A stretch of 64,000 nt of DNA from JAYPAN01 sp049597955 (GTDB lineage Bacteria > Pseudomonadota > Alphaproteobacteria > RS24): the NCBI GenBank assembly GCA_049597955.1, contig JBMYND010000003.1, forward strand, positions 128,899 through 192,898, given 5' to 3'. Every line of letters begins with the position of its first letter. Position 1 is the first letter of the stretch. The notes beneath the pieces were generated by a model. The model was given only the letters and a program-made list of their open reading frames with translations, made no database searches and was not told the DNA's origin. Position numbers and translations under genes: made by a program. Below, piece after piece: positions 25,398 to 33,658 of the stretch.

Positions 25398-25655
25398 TTA
25401 TTTTTTCTTGTAATTATCCTGCCGCGCCAAGGCTTCCACGGCAATGATGCGGGTAATGTCGCTGTCGGCATTGTGCAAGCGGGCATGCGGCATGCCGTTA
25501 AAATCAACCAGCTCGGTCACTTCCCAAAATGTCTCAAAAGCTTCCGGTGCGCTGCGGTCGGCAATGCCAAGCGCCTTGAAAATGCGCTTTTTGCCCAAAA
25601 GCGGCTCAATAAACATGTCACCAACATTAACGGAAACAGCGCGACGACCAAACAT
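25398..25655 (-). CDS. small protein of unknown function (85 residues)
   Basis: I do not recognise this protein. It starts MFGRRAVSVNVGDMFIEPLLG and ends in a basic tail KKK, with a mixed hydrophobic/charged middle (ALGIADRSAPEAFETFWEVTEL) and no signal peptide, membrane helix or metal motif. ATG at 25655 is preceded by AGTAGG at eight bases; an in-frame GTG lies two codons upstream. It stands alone on the minus strand between gshB (convergent, 21 bases) and the ComM-like gene (divergent), with a fair promoter of its own, which together support a real gene. Confidence 0.7.
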   Translation of the reverse strand: MFGRRAVSVNVGDMFIEPLLGKKRIFKALGIADRSAPEAFETFWEVTELVDFNGMPHARLHNADSDITRIIAVEALARQDNYKKK

Positions 25656-25681
25656 GGACACAACCTACTAACAACGCTGAG

Positions 25682-25711
25682 AGTATAGGTTTTTCCGCGC
25701 GCAAAAAGCAA
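25682..25711 (-). promoter_or_regulatory. sigma-70 type promoter of the 85-residue protein gene
   Basis: On the minus strand TTGCTT (25711-25706) and TATACT (25687-25682) are 18 bases apart; the -10 box matches five of six consensus bases. Transcription would begin about 20 bases before the ATG at 25655. Confidence 0.45.
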
Positions 25712-25826
25712 GCCCTGTAAAGCCATTTACGCCTGCCAGCATGCGGCGCTTGCCGTGCCGCGCAATTTCGCCTAGCCTTGCAGCAGTTCTGCGTATCCGA
25801 AATTGTCAATAAAACAGGTGCAGACA

Positions 25827-27341
25827 ATGGTTGCCCATATCAAAACAATTGCCTTTCGCGGGGTAGAGGCGGTGCCGGTAGATGTGCAGGTGCATTTGGC
25901 GCCCGGGCAAAATGCCTTCACCATTGTCGGCCTGCCGGATAAATCAATTGCCGAAAGCCGCGAGCGCGTGCGCTCGGCTATTGCGGCGATTGGCTTGGGC
26001 CTGCCCTATGACCGGATTACGATAAATCTGGCACCGGCTGATTTGCCGAAAGAAGGCAGCCATTATGATTTGCCAATCGCGCTGGGCCTGCTGGTCGCGC
26101 TCAATGCGCTGGAGCAAAGTCTGGTGGATGATTTTCTGGTCATTGGTGAATTGGGGCTTGATGGTGCCTGTATCGGTGTTCCCGGCGCTTTGCCGACGGC
26201 AATGGCCGCCATGGGGCGCGGGCTTGGCTTGATATGTCCGGCGGCTTGCGGCGCTGAGGCGGCGTGGTCAGGGCTGGCCGCGCCGGATGCGGGCGGCATT
26301 GTTGCCGCCGCCAATCTGCCGGAAATCATTCACCATTTGCGCGGCGAACATTTGCTGCCCATGCCGCAAACCGCGCCGGAAAATAATGCCGAAACCCATG
26401 CTGACATGGCGGATATTCGCGGCCAGCAACATGCGCGGCTGGCTTTGGAAGTGGCGGCAGCCGGAGGCCATCATATGTTGATGAACGGCCCGCCCGGCGC
26501 CGGTAAATCCATGCTGGCGGCGCGGCTGCCGGGCATTCTGCCCGCGCTGACCGCTGAGGAAAGGCTTGAAATCAGCGTGATTGAAAGCCTGTCGAGCCGT
26601 CGCGGCGGTGTGCGCCTTGCCCATCAGCGCCCGTTTCGTGCGCCGCATCATTCGGCCAGCATGGCGGCCTTGATAGGCGGCGGGCGTCATGCCAAGCCGG
26701 GCGAAGTGTCGCTGGCGCATAATGGGGTTTTGTTTCTTGATGAATTGCCGGAATTTTCCCGCCCGACGCTGGATGCGCTGCGCCAGCCGATTGAAACCGG
26801 CCATGTTGAAGTGGCGCGCGCCGAGGCGCATATCACCTATAATGCGCGCTTTCAGCTTGTGGCGGCGATGAATCCGTGTCGTTGCGGCCATGCCGATGAC
26901 CCGGATTTGGCATGCCACCGCCTGCCCGCCTGTCGGCAGGATTATCTGGCGCGCCTGTCCGGCCCGCTGCTTGACCGGTTTGATTTGCGGTTTGATGTGC
27001 CGCCGGTTTCTTTGGCCACCATGCTGTCGGATGATGCCGGTGAGCCAAGCGCCACAATCGCTGCACGGGTCAGCGCGGCGCGTGATTTGCAAATTGACCG
27101 GCAGGGCTGCCTGAATGCACGGCTTGACGGCGACCGGCTGCGTGCCTTGGCGCGGCCGGGCAAACAGGGGGCCAAATGGCTCGACCGGGTGATTGAGGAA
27201 AACCGCATCAGCGCGCGTGGCTTTAACCGGATTTTGCGGGTCGCACGCACTTTGGCCGATTTAATGGGACATGAGCGCCCGGGCGAAGCAGAAATTGCCT
27301 CGGCAATGGCCTGGCGCGGCGGCTTTGGCAAATGGAATTGA
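25827..27341 (+). CDS. comM: YifB/ComM-like Mg-chelatase-type AAA+ ATPase
   Basis: A 504-residue protein of the YifB/ComM family. ComM is a hexameric branch-migration helicase that helps integrate DNA during natural transformation, but homologues also occur in species not known to be competent. Domain order: N-terminal domain with VVGLPDKSIAESRERVRSA, AAA+ core with Walker A GPPGAGKSM (about residues 228-236), Walker B LFLDELPEF, and a cysteine-containing MNPCRCGH segment, then the C-terminal ARGFNRILRVARTLADL. ATG at 25827 is preferred over an upstream TTG. No other competence genes are in the window. Confidence 0.92.
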   Translation: MVAHIKTIAFRGVEAVPVDVQVHLAPGQNAFTIVGLPDKSIAESRERVRSAIAAIGLGLPYDRITINLAPADLPKEGSHYDLPIALGLLVALNALEQSLVDDFLVIGELGLDGACIGVPGALPTAMAAMGRGLGLICPAACGAEAAWSGLAAPDAGGIVAAANLPEIIHHLRGEHLLPMPQTAPENNAETHADMADIRGQQHARLALEVAAAGGHHMLMNGPPGAGKSMLAARLPGILPALTAEERLEISVIESLSSRRGGVRLAHQRPFRAPHHSASMAALIGGGRHAKPGEVSLAHNGVLFLDELPEFSRPTLDALRQPIETGHVEVARAEAHITYNARFQLVAAMNPCRCGHADDPDLACHRLPACRQDYLARLSGPLLDRFDLRFDVPPVSLATMLSDDAGEPSATIAARVSAARDLQIDRQGCLNARLDGDRLRALARPGKQGAKWLDRVIEENRISARGFNRILRVARTLADLMGHERPGEAEIASAMAWRGGFGKWN

Positions 27342-27449
27342 CATCGGCTTTCATGTCACAAAATTTTCGCGAAATCGTCATGCCGCCGACACCGGCGCAG
27401 GGCTTTTCTTCCGGCATTAGGGGCGTAAGGCCGAAACAGTGAGGCGGCA

Positions 27450-28325
27450 ATGACTAACCAACTCTTTATGCCATCGGGCAACAATCCTCATGCAGACATA
27501 TCTTTTGTTGATGGGCCGGTTCGGGAAATACGCGGCGATATGACAGTGCGGCTGGCTGCAGACGCAGCTGAAATTGCCGCTGCGCAAAAGCTGCGCTACC
27601 AAGTTTTTTATGAAGAAATGAAAGCCACGCCCTTGGGCCAGAGTGGCAAATTGCGGCGTGATGTCGATGCCTTTGACAATGTATGCGAACATTTGTTGCT
27701 GACAACGACCAATCCGGAAGCCGCCATTTCCGGCGCACCGCGATTGGACACTGGCGAGACAGTGGTCGGCTGCTACCGCCTGCTGCGCCGGTCGGTCGCC
27801 GATGTCGCTTTTGGCTTTTACAGCGCCGGTGAATATGATTTGGATGGTTTGCTGAATGGGGTTGGTAAGGGGCTGAACTTCATGGAGCTGGGACGCTCAT
27901 GCGTCGCGCCCGCCTATCGCACCAAACAGGGCATCGACCTGTTATGGCGCGGGTTAGGAGCAATGGTTGCGCATTATGCGATAGATGTCATGTTTGGCTG
28001 CGCCAGTTTTGCTGGCACGCAGCCTGCTCGTCTGGCATTGCCACTAGCCTATCTGCACCATCATCGTCGCGCCCAAGGGCCGTGGGCGGTATCGGCCTTG
28101 CCGGAGCGGTTTGTCGATATGGATATGATGCCTGCTGACAAAATATGCCCGCGCACCGCATTGCGCGCCATGCCCGCAGTTTTGCGGGGTTATTTGCGCA
28201 GTGGTTGTATGATTGGCACAGGCGCGGTGATTGATGAGCCGTTCAACACAATTGATGTGTTTGTTCTGATGCCCGTAGCGGCACTGAGCGAACGCTATAT
28301 GGCGCGTTATGGCAAAATAGCCTGA
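27450..28325 (+). CDS. OlsB-like N-acyltransferase (GNAT superfamily)
   Basis: A 291-residue acyltransferase resembling OlsB, which transfers a 3-hydroxyacyl group from acyl-ACP to ornithine, making lyso-ornithine lipid. Family segments are AQKLRYQVFYEEM, DAFDNVCEHLLL, VVGCYRLLRR, FMELGRSCVAPAYR and MFGCASFAGT. A PlsC-type acyltransferase (44754-45548) could supply the second, OlsA-like step, but plsC and olsA are hard to tell apart by sequence. GTGAGG about ten bases upstream supports the start. It converges with maeB after 13 bases. Specificity is inferred, not shown. Confidence 0.82.
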   Translation: MTNQLFMPSGNNPHADISFVDGPVREIRGDMTVRLAADAAEIAAAQKLRYQVFYEEMKATPLGQSGKLRRDVDAFDNVCEHLLLTTTNPEAAISGAPRLDTGETVVGCYRLLRRSVADVAFGFYSAGEYDLDGLLNGVGKGLNFMELGRSCVAPAYRTKQGIDLLWRGLGAMVAHYAIDVMFGCASFAGTQPARLALPLAYLHHHRRAQGPWAVSALPERFVDMDMMPADKICPRTALRAMPAVLRGYLRSGCMIGTGAVIDEPFNTIDVFVLMPVAALSERYMARYGKIA

Positions 28326-28338
28326 TGCGGCGCTATGG

Positions 28339-30606
28339 TCAGATTTTTTCCAGCCCATAGGCGGCAATCGCTGCCATATTCAAAACTTCGGTCGCGGTCG
28401 CACCAATACGGGCGATTTGCACCGAATGTTCCAGCCCGACCAATATCGGCCCGATAAGCGTCGCATTGCCTAATTCTTCCAGCATTTTGGTGGAAATCGA
28501 GGCCGAGTGAATGGCCGGCATGATTAATATATTGGCCGGCTCTGACAGGCGGCAGAACGGATAACGCTGCATGGCCTCACGATTGAGCGCGACATCGGCG
28601 GCCATTTCGCCCTCATATTCAAAATCGACATTGCGCTCATCCAACAGCCGCACCGCTTCGCGCACATAGACCGAACGGTCGCCTTCAGGATGGCCAAATG
28701 TTGAATAGGCCAGCATGGCGACGCGCGGCTCATGGCCCAAAGCGCGCGCCGTTGCCGAGCTTTGAATGGCAATATCGGCCAATTCTTCCGCCGTTGGCAT
28801 GTCAATCACATTGGTGTCGGCGACCAGCACAGTGCGCCCGCGCGCAATCAGCATGGAAATGCCCATGACGCGATGCGCCGGACGCGGGTCAATCACTTGC
28901 GAGACTTCTTCCAAAGTAATCGAATAGCTGCGGGTGACGCCGGTCACCATGGCATCGGCGTCGCCTTGGGCCAGCATACAGGCGCCATATATATTGCGGT
29001 CATTATTGACCAGCCTTGTGCAATCGCTTTTCAACCGTCCGCGCCGTTGCAGGCGTTGAAACAGAAACTCGGCATAGCTGTCGCGCGCGGCTGATTGGCG
29101 CGTGTCGCAAATCTCAATATCCGAACGCTCTTCCAGCCCCAATTCGCCCATGCGCTCGCGGACAATATGCTCAGTGCCAATCAGCACCGGTTCGCCGAGT
29201 CCCAAATCCTTATAGGCAATAGCGGCGCGGATAACCTGCTCCTGCTCGCCCTCGGCAAATACCATGCGCTTACCGTTTTGCCGCGACCGGTTCATAATGA
29301 TTTGCAGGCTGCTGGCGGCCGGGTCAAGCCGCGCTGACAGCCGGTCACGATAGGCGTCCATGTCAACAAGCGGCGCGCGCGCGACACCGCTATCCATTGC
29401 CGCCTTGGCGACGGCGGGCGGAATATCGCGTATCAGGCGCGGGTCGAACGGCACCGGAATAATATAGCGCGGGCCAAAGCGCGGGCGCTCGCCCTGATAG
29501 GCGGCGGCCACTTCATCCGGCACATCTTCGCGCGCCAAATCGGCCAAAGCCTGGGCGCAGGCGATTTTCATAGCGTCATTTATCGTGGTTGCGCGCACAT
29601 CCAATGCGCCCCGGAAAATATAGGGAAAGCCCAATACATTATTGACCTGATTGGGATAATCCGAACGACCGGTCGCCATGATGGCGTCATCGCGAATCTC
29701 GGCAACTTCTTCCGGCGTGATTTCCGGATCGGGATTGGCCATAGCGAAAATAATCGGCTTATCGGCCATGTCGCGCACCATATCGGCGGTGACAGCGCCC
29801 TTAACAGACAGGCCGAGAAACACATCGGCCCCGCGCATGGCATCTTCCAGCGTGCGCGCGCCGGTCTCAACCGCATGCGCCGATTTCCACTGGTTCATGC
29901 CCTCTTTGCGGCCTTTGTAAATCACGCCCTTTGTGTCGCATAAAATCGCATTTTCCGCCGGCAGGCCCATCGCCTTGATAAGCTCAAGACAGGCAATCCC
30001 CGCCGCGCCGGCGCCATTGACGCAAATCTTCGTGGTCTTGATGTCGCGCCCGGTCAGATGCAGCGCATTGATAAGCCCGGCGGCGCAAATAATGGCGGTG
30101 CCGTGCTGGTCGTCATGGAAGACCGGAATATCCATCAATTCGCGCAATTGCTGTTCAATGATGAAACAGTCAGGCGCTTTAATGTCTTCCAGATTTATGC
30201 CGCCAAAACTTGGCCCCAAATGCTTGACCGCATCAATAAAGGCGCCGGTATCTTCCGTGTCCACTTCAAGGTCAATACTGTCAACATCGGCAAAGCGTTT
30301 GAACAAGACCGCCTTGCCTTCCATCACCGGCTTGGAAGCCAGCGCGCCAAGATTGCCCAGCCCCAAAATCGCCGTGCCATTGGAAATCACTGCCACCATA
30401 TTGCCGCGCGATGTGTAGTCATAGGAAGTGTCGGGATTGTCGGCAATGGCCTGCACCGGCACGGCCACGCCCGGCGAATAAGCCAGCGACAAATCGCGCT
30501 GTGTGGCCATTGGCTTGGTCGGGTTGATTTCCAGCTTGCCCGGCTTGCCGCGCGTGTGGAAGCGCAACGCCTCCTGGTCGGTAAAACTTTTGTCTTTGTC
30601 GCTCAT
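28339..30606 (-). CDS. maeB: NADP-dependent malic enzyme with phosphotransacetylase-like domain
   Basis: MaeB converts malate to pyruvate and CO2 with NADP. The 755-residue protein has the malic enzyme part (residues 1-425: LAYSPGVAVPVQAI, VFHDDQHGTAIICAAGL, ICVNGAGAAGIACLEL) and a C-terminal phosphotransacetylase-like part (from about residue 440) that regulates the enzyme by acetyl-CoA and is usually not catalytic. ATG at 30606 (MSDKDKSFTDQEAL) fits relatives; the frame stays open upstream only because it runs antisense through the repeated start of mutS. It is divergent from mutS and convergent with the OlsB-like gene. Confidence 0.95.
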   Translation of the reverse strand: MSDKDKSFTDQEALRFHTRGKPGKLEINPTKPMATQRDLSLAYSPGVAVPVQAIADNPDTSYDYTSRGNMVAVISNGTAILGLGNLGALASKPVMEGKAVLFKRFADVDSIDLEVDTEDTGAFIDAVKHLGPSFGGINLEDIKAPDCFIIEQQLRELMDIPVFHDDQHGTAIICAAGLINALHLTGRDIKTTKICVNGAGAAGIACLELIKAMGLPAENAILCDTKGVIYKGRKEGMNQWKSAHAVETGARTLEDAMRGADVFLGLSVKGAVTADMVRDMADKPIIFAMANPDPEITPEEVAEIRDDAIMATGRSDYPNQVNNVLGFPYIFRGALDVRATTINDAMKIACAQALADLAREDVPDEVAAAYQGERPRFGPRYIIPVPFDPRLIRDIPPAVAKAAMDSGVARAPLVDMDAYRDRLSARLDPAASSLQIIMNRSRQNGKRMVFAEGEQEQVIRAAIAYKDLGLGEPVLIGTEHIVRERMGELGLEERSDIEICDTRQSAARDSYAEFLFQRLQRRGRLKSDCTRLVNNDRNIYGACMLAQGDADAMVTGVTRSYSITLEEVSQVIDPRPAHRVMGISMLIARGRTVLVADTNVIDMPTAEELADIAIQSSATARALGHEPRVAMLAYSTFGHPEGDRSVYVREAVRLLDERNVDFEYEGEMAADVALNREAMQRYPFCRLSEPANILIMPAIHSASISTKMLEELGNATLIGPILVGLEHSVQIARIGATATEVLNMAAIAAYGLEKI

Positions 30607-30633
30607 TGGGATGTGCCTGTCATAACTGTCGCT

Positions 30634-30662
30634 TTTGTAGTGCCTCTCGCCGATAAATACAA
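30634..30662 (-). promoter_or_regulatory. possible promoter of maeB
   Basis: On the minus strand TTGTAT (30662-30657) and TACAAA (30639-30634) are 17 bases apart, about 30 bases before the maeB ATG. The boxes match the consensus only partly. Confidence 0.3.
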
Positions 30663-30773
30663 GCCGCGTCGCCGGAAAACCCGGCCTTTGGGCGAAATGT
30701 TTTACCCGGTTTTTTGCGCCCGCATCATGCGCGGGGGCTGCACGCGGCTTGCGACCTCTGCTAGAGTGCGGCC

Positions 30774-33581
30774 ATGCCAGCAAGCGAAACCCATAGCAGC
30801 CAGAAAGCCCAAGAGGCAGCCTCCCAGACGGCGCCCCAAATGGACTCCCAAATGGACTCCCAAATGGACTCCCAAATGGATTCCAAGGTGACACCAATGA
30901 TGGCGCAATATCTGGAAATAAAAGCGCAATATGAAGATGCGCTTTTATTCTACCGCATGGGTGATTTTTACGAGCTGTTTTTTGATGATGCGGTGACGGC
31001 GGCGCAGGCGCTTGACATCACGCTGACCCATCGTGGCAAGCATCATGGCGCGGCCGTGCCGATGTGCGGCGTGCCGTTTCATGCGGCGGAAAGCTATCTC
31101 GAAAAGCTGATACGAAAAGGCTTTCGCGTCGCCGTATGCGAGCAGGCGGAAAACCCGGCCGAGGCGCGCAAACGCGGGTCAAAAGCGGTGGTGCGCCGCG
31201 AAGTGGTGCGGCTGGTCACACCGGGCACATTGACCGAAGAGGCGCTGTTGCCCTCGCATGCGCATAATTTTCTGGCCGCTTTGGGCGAGGCGTCGGGCGC
31301 AACCGCGCTGGCCTGGCTGGATATGTCCACCGCCACTTTTTTTGTCAGCGATGTGCATGAGCAGGCTTTGGGCGGTCTGCTTTTGCGCCTTTCGCCAAGC
31401 GAGATTTTGGCCGCCCAAGGCACTGACAGCAAGGCGCTGGCGGCGCATGCACAAATGGCCGGTCTGTCTGTGACCGAAACCGCGCCGCTGACCTCACCCT
31501 CGGCGGAAAAGATATTATGCGATGCTTTGCAGCTTGATACGCTGGCCGGTTTTGGTCAGTTCAGCCGCGCCGCGCTGATTGCCTGCGGCCAAATCGTCGC
31601 CTATTTGCAGCTCACCCAAAAACAGGACATGCCGCGCTTGCCGCCGCCGCGCATTGAACAGGCTGATGGCTTAATGGGTTTGGATGCGGCGACGCGCGCC
31701 AATCTGGAGCTGACCCGCACATTGTCCGGCGAGACGCGCGGCAGCTTGCTGGATACGATTGATATGACGGTGACGGCGGCCGGTGCGCGCGAATTGGCGG
31801 CGCGGCTGGCAGCGCCGCTCAGTGATATTGCGGCACTGACACAGCGCCAGCAAGCGGTTGGCTATTTTGTTGAGCATGCTGATTTGCGCGAGGATATGCG
31901 GGCGGTTTTGCGCCGCTTGGCTGATATGGCACGCGCCTTGTCGCGGCTGGCTATGGCGCGCGGTGGCCCGCGCGACATGCTGGCCTTGGCGCAGGGGCTT
32001 GCCGGCAGTGTCGATATTGCCGCTTTGCTGGCCCGCCACGCCCAAATGCAGGCGACCGGCACCGGGCAATTGGCGCAAGCCGACAGCCCGTCGCCCATTG
32101 CAGATTTATGCGCCGCGCTGACTGTTGAGGCCGAAGCCATTAACGCGCTGCAAGCGCAATTGGATGAGGCGCTGGGCGAGGCTTTGCCCTTGCTGGCGCG
32201 CGATGGCGGTTTTGTGGCTTCCGGCTATCATGACGGCCTCGACCAAGCGCGCGATTTGCGCGATGAAAGCCGTCGTTATATTGCCGGTTTGCAGCAAAAA
32301 TATGCTGAGGAAACGCATATTAAGGCACTGAAAATCAAGCATAATGGCGTTTTGGGCTATCATGTCGAAGTGCCGGCGGCGCATGGCGATAGGCTGATGT
32401 CGCCACCGCATCAGGAAATGTTTATCCATCGCCAGACATTGGCCAGCTCTGTGCGGTTTTCGACCGGTGAATTATCCGAATTGGCCGGGCGCATCAGCCG
32501 TGCCGGTGAGCGCGCCTTGGCGTTTGAGCTGGAAATTTACGAGGCTTTGCGCGCCGCCATTCTGGCCTGTGCGCCGGCCATTGAGGCGCGCCTTGCCGCG
32601 CTGGCCGAATTGGATGTGCATGGCGCTTTGGCCGAGCTGGCCGCGCAACGCCATTGGGTTTGCCCCAGCCTTGCCAATGATATGCGCTTTGAAATTAAGG
32701 GCGGACGTCATCCGGTGGTTGAGCAGGCTTTGGGCCTGGCGCAGGACAGCCCGTTTATTGCCAATGATTGCCTGCTTGAGGCCGACAGTGCCATGCCGGA
32801 GGGCGGCGCGGCGCGCTTGACCCTGCTCACCGGGCCGAATATGGCCGGTAAATCGACATGGTTGCGGCAAAATGCGCTGATTGCCATTCTGGCGCAAATG
32901 GGCAGTTTTGTGCCGGCGCAGGCAGCCCATATCGGGCTGGTTGACCGCGTGTTCAGCCGTGTCGGCGCGGCCGATGATTTGGCCAGCGGGCGCTCGACTT
33001 TCATGGTGGAAATGGTTGAAACCGCGGCCATTCTCAATCAGGCAGGCCCGCGTGCGCTGGTTATTCTTGACGAAATCGGGCGCGGCACGGCGACTTTTGA
33101 CGGGCTGTCGCTGGCTTGGGCGGTGATTGAATATCTGCATGACACAGTTGGTTGCCGAACGCTTTTTGCCACACATTACCACGAGCTGACGGCTTTGGCC
33201 GACCGGCTGCCGGGCTTGAGCAATGCCTCTATGGCGGTGCGCGAACATGGCGGCAAGCCGGTATTTTTGCATGAGGTGGTCGCCGGGGCTGCTGACCGTT
33301 CTTACGGTATTCACGTTGCCGAATTGGCCGGTCTGCCTGACAGCGTGCTGGCGCGCGCCCGCACTGTGCTGGCCGTGCTGGAAGAAAACAGCGCGGCAGG
33401 TCAGTCCGGCGCGGCGCTTGATATGCTGCCCTTATTCGACCGGCAGATGATAACCCCGCAACAGGCCGATGCGCTGCGCGATGCGCTGGCGACGCTTGAC
33501 CCCGACCAGCTTGCCCCGCGTGAGGCATTGGACTGGCTCTACCGATTAAAGGCTTTGGCCGATGACGGGTCTGCCGGTTGA
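30774..33581 (+). CDS. mutS: DNA mismatch repair protein MutS
   Basis: MutS recognises mismatches and small loops after replication. The 935-residue protein has the mismatch-binding domain with LLFYRMGDFYELFFDDA (the FYE-type mismatch contact, about residues 57-73), connector, core and clamp domains, and the C-terminal ATPase with Walker A TGPNMAGKSTWLRQ near residue 685, then STFMVEMVETAAIL, DEIGRGTATFDG and FATHYHELT. The N-terminus is unusual: the tetrapeptide QMDS is repeated four times (residues 22-37) by a 12-bp tandem repeat. The start at 30774 lacks a strong ribosome site, and several in-frame ATGs follow within the repeats. Confidence 0.97.
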   Translation: MPASETHSSQKAQEAASQTAPQMDSQMDSQMDSQMDSKVTPMMAQYLEIKAQYEDALLFYRMGDFYELFFDDAVTAAQALDITLTHRGKHHGAAVPMCGVPFHAAESYLEKLIRKGFRVAVCEQAENPAEARKRGSKAVVRREVVRLVTPGTLTEEALLPSHAHNFLAALGEASGATALAWLDMSTATFFVSDVHEQALGGLLLRLSPSEILAAQGTDSKALAAHAQMAGLSVTETAPLTSPSAEKILCDALQLDTLAGFGQFSRAALIACGQIVAYLQLTQKQDMPRLPPPRIEQADGLMGLDAATRANLELTRTLSGETRGSLLDTIDMTVTAAGARELAARLAAPLSDIAALTQRQQAVGYFVEHADLREDMRAVLRRLADMARALSRLAMARGGPRDMLALAQGLAGSVDIAALLARHAQMQATGTGQLAQADSPSPIADLCAALTVEAEAINALQAQLDEALGEALPLLARDGGFVASGYHDGLDQARDLRDESRRYIAGLQQKYAEETHIKALKIKHNGVLGYHVEVPAAHGDRLMSPPHQEMFIHRQTLASSVRFSTGELSELAGRISRAGERALAFELEIYEALRAAILACAPAIEARLAALAELDVHGALAELAAQRHWVCPSLANDMRFEIKGGRHPVVEQALGLAQDSPFIANDCLLEADSAMPEGGAARLTLLTGPNMAGKSTWLRQNALIAILAQMGSFVPAQAAHIGLVDRVFSRVGAADDLASGRSTFMVEMVETAAILNQAGPRALVILDEIGRGTATFDGLSLAWAVIEYLHDTVGCRTLFATHYHELTALADRLPGLSNASMAVREHGGKPVFLHEVVAGAADRSYGIHVAELAGLPDSVLARARTVLAVLEENSAAGQSGAALDMLPLFDRQMITPQQADALRDALATLDPDQLAPREALDWLYRLKALADDGSAG
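30837..30884 (+). repeat. four tandem 12-bp repeats in the mutS 5' end
   Basis: CAAATGGACTCC is present at 30837, 30849 and 30861, and with one C-to-T change at 30873. The unit is in frame (Gln-Met-Asp-Ser) and precedes the conserved MutS N-terminal domain. Copy number could change by slippage without breaking the frame. Confidence 0.95.
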
Positions 33582-33658
33582 TTTGCCGGCAATTGAAGGC
33601 CATATTGCCGCGCATCTGTCCCGCCCATATATTATAGTCAGTTACAGGAGAGCATGGC

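Noticed and set aside
30607..30897. Upstream extension of maeB with FGSP repeats
   Set aside because: The repeats are the reverse reading of the mutS 12-bp array; the conserved MaeB start is at 30606.
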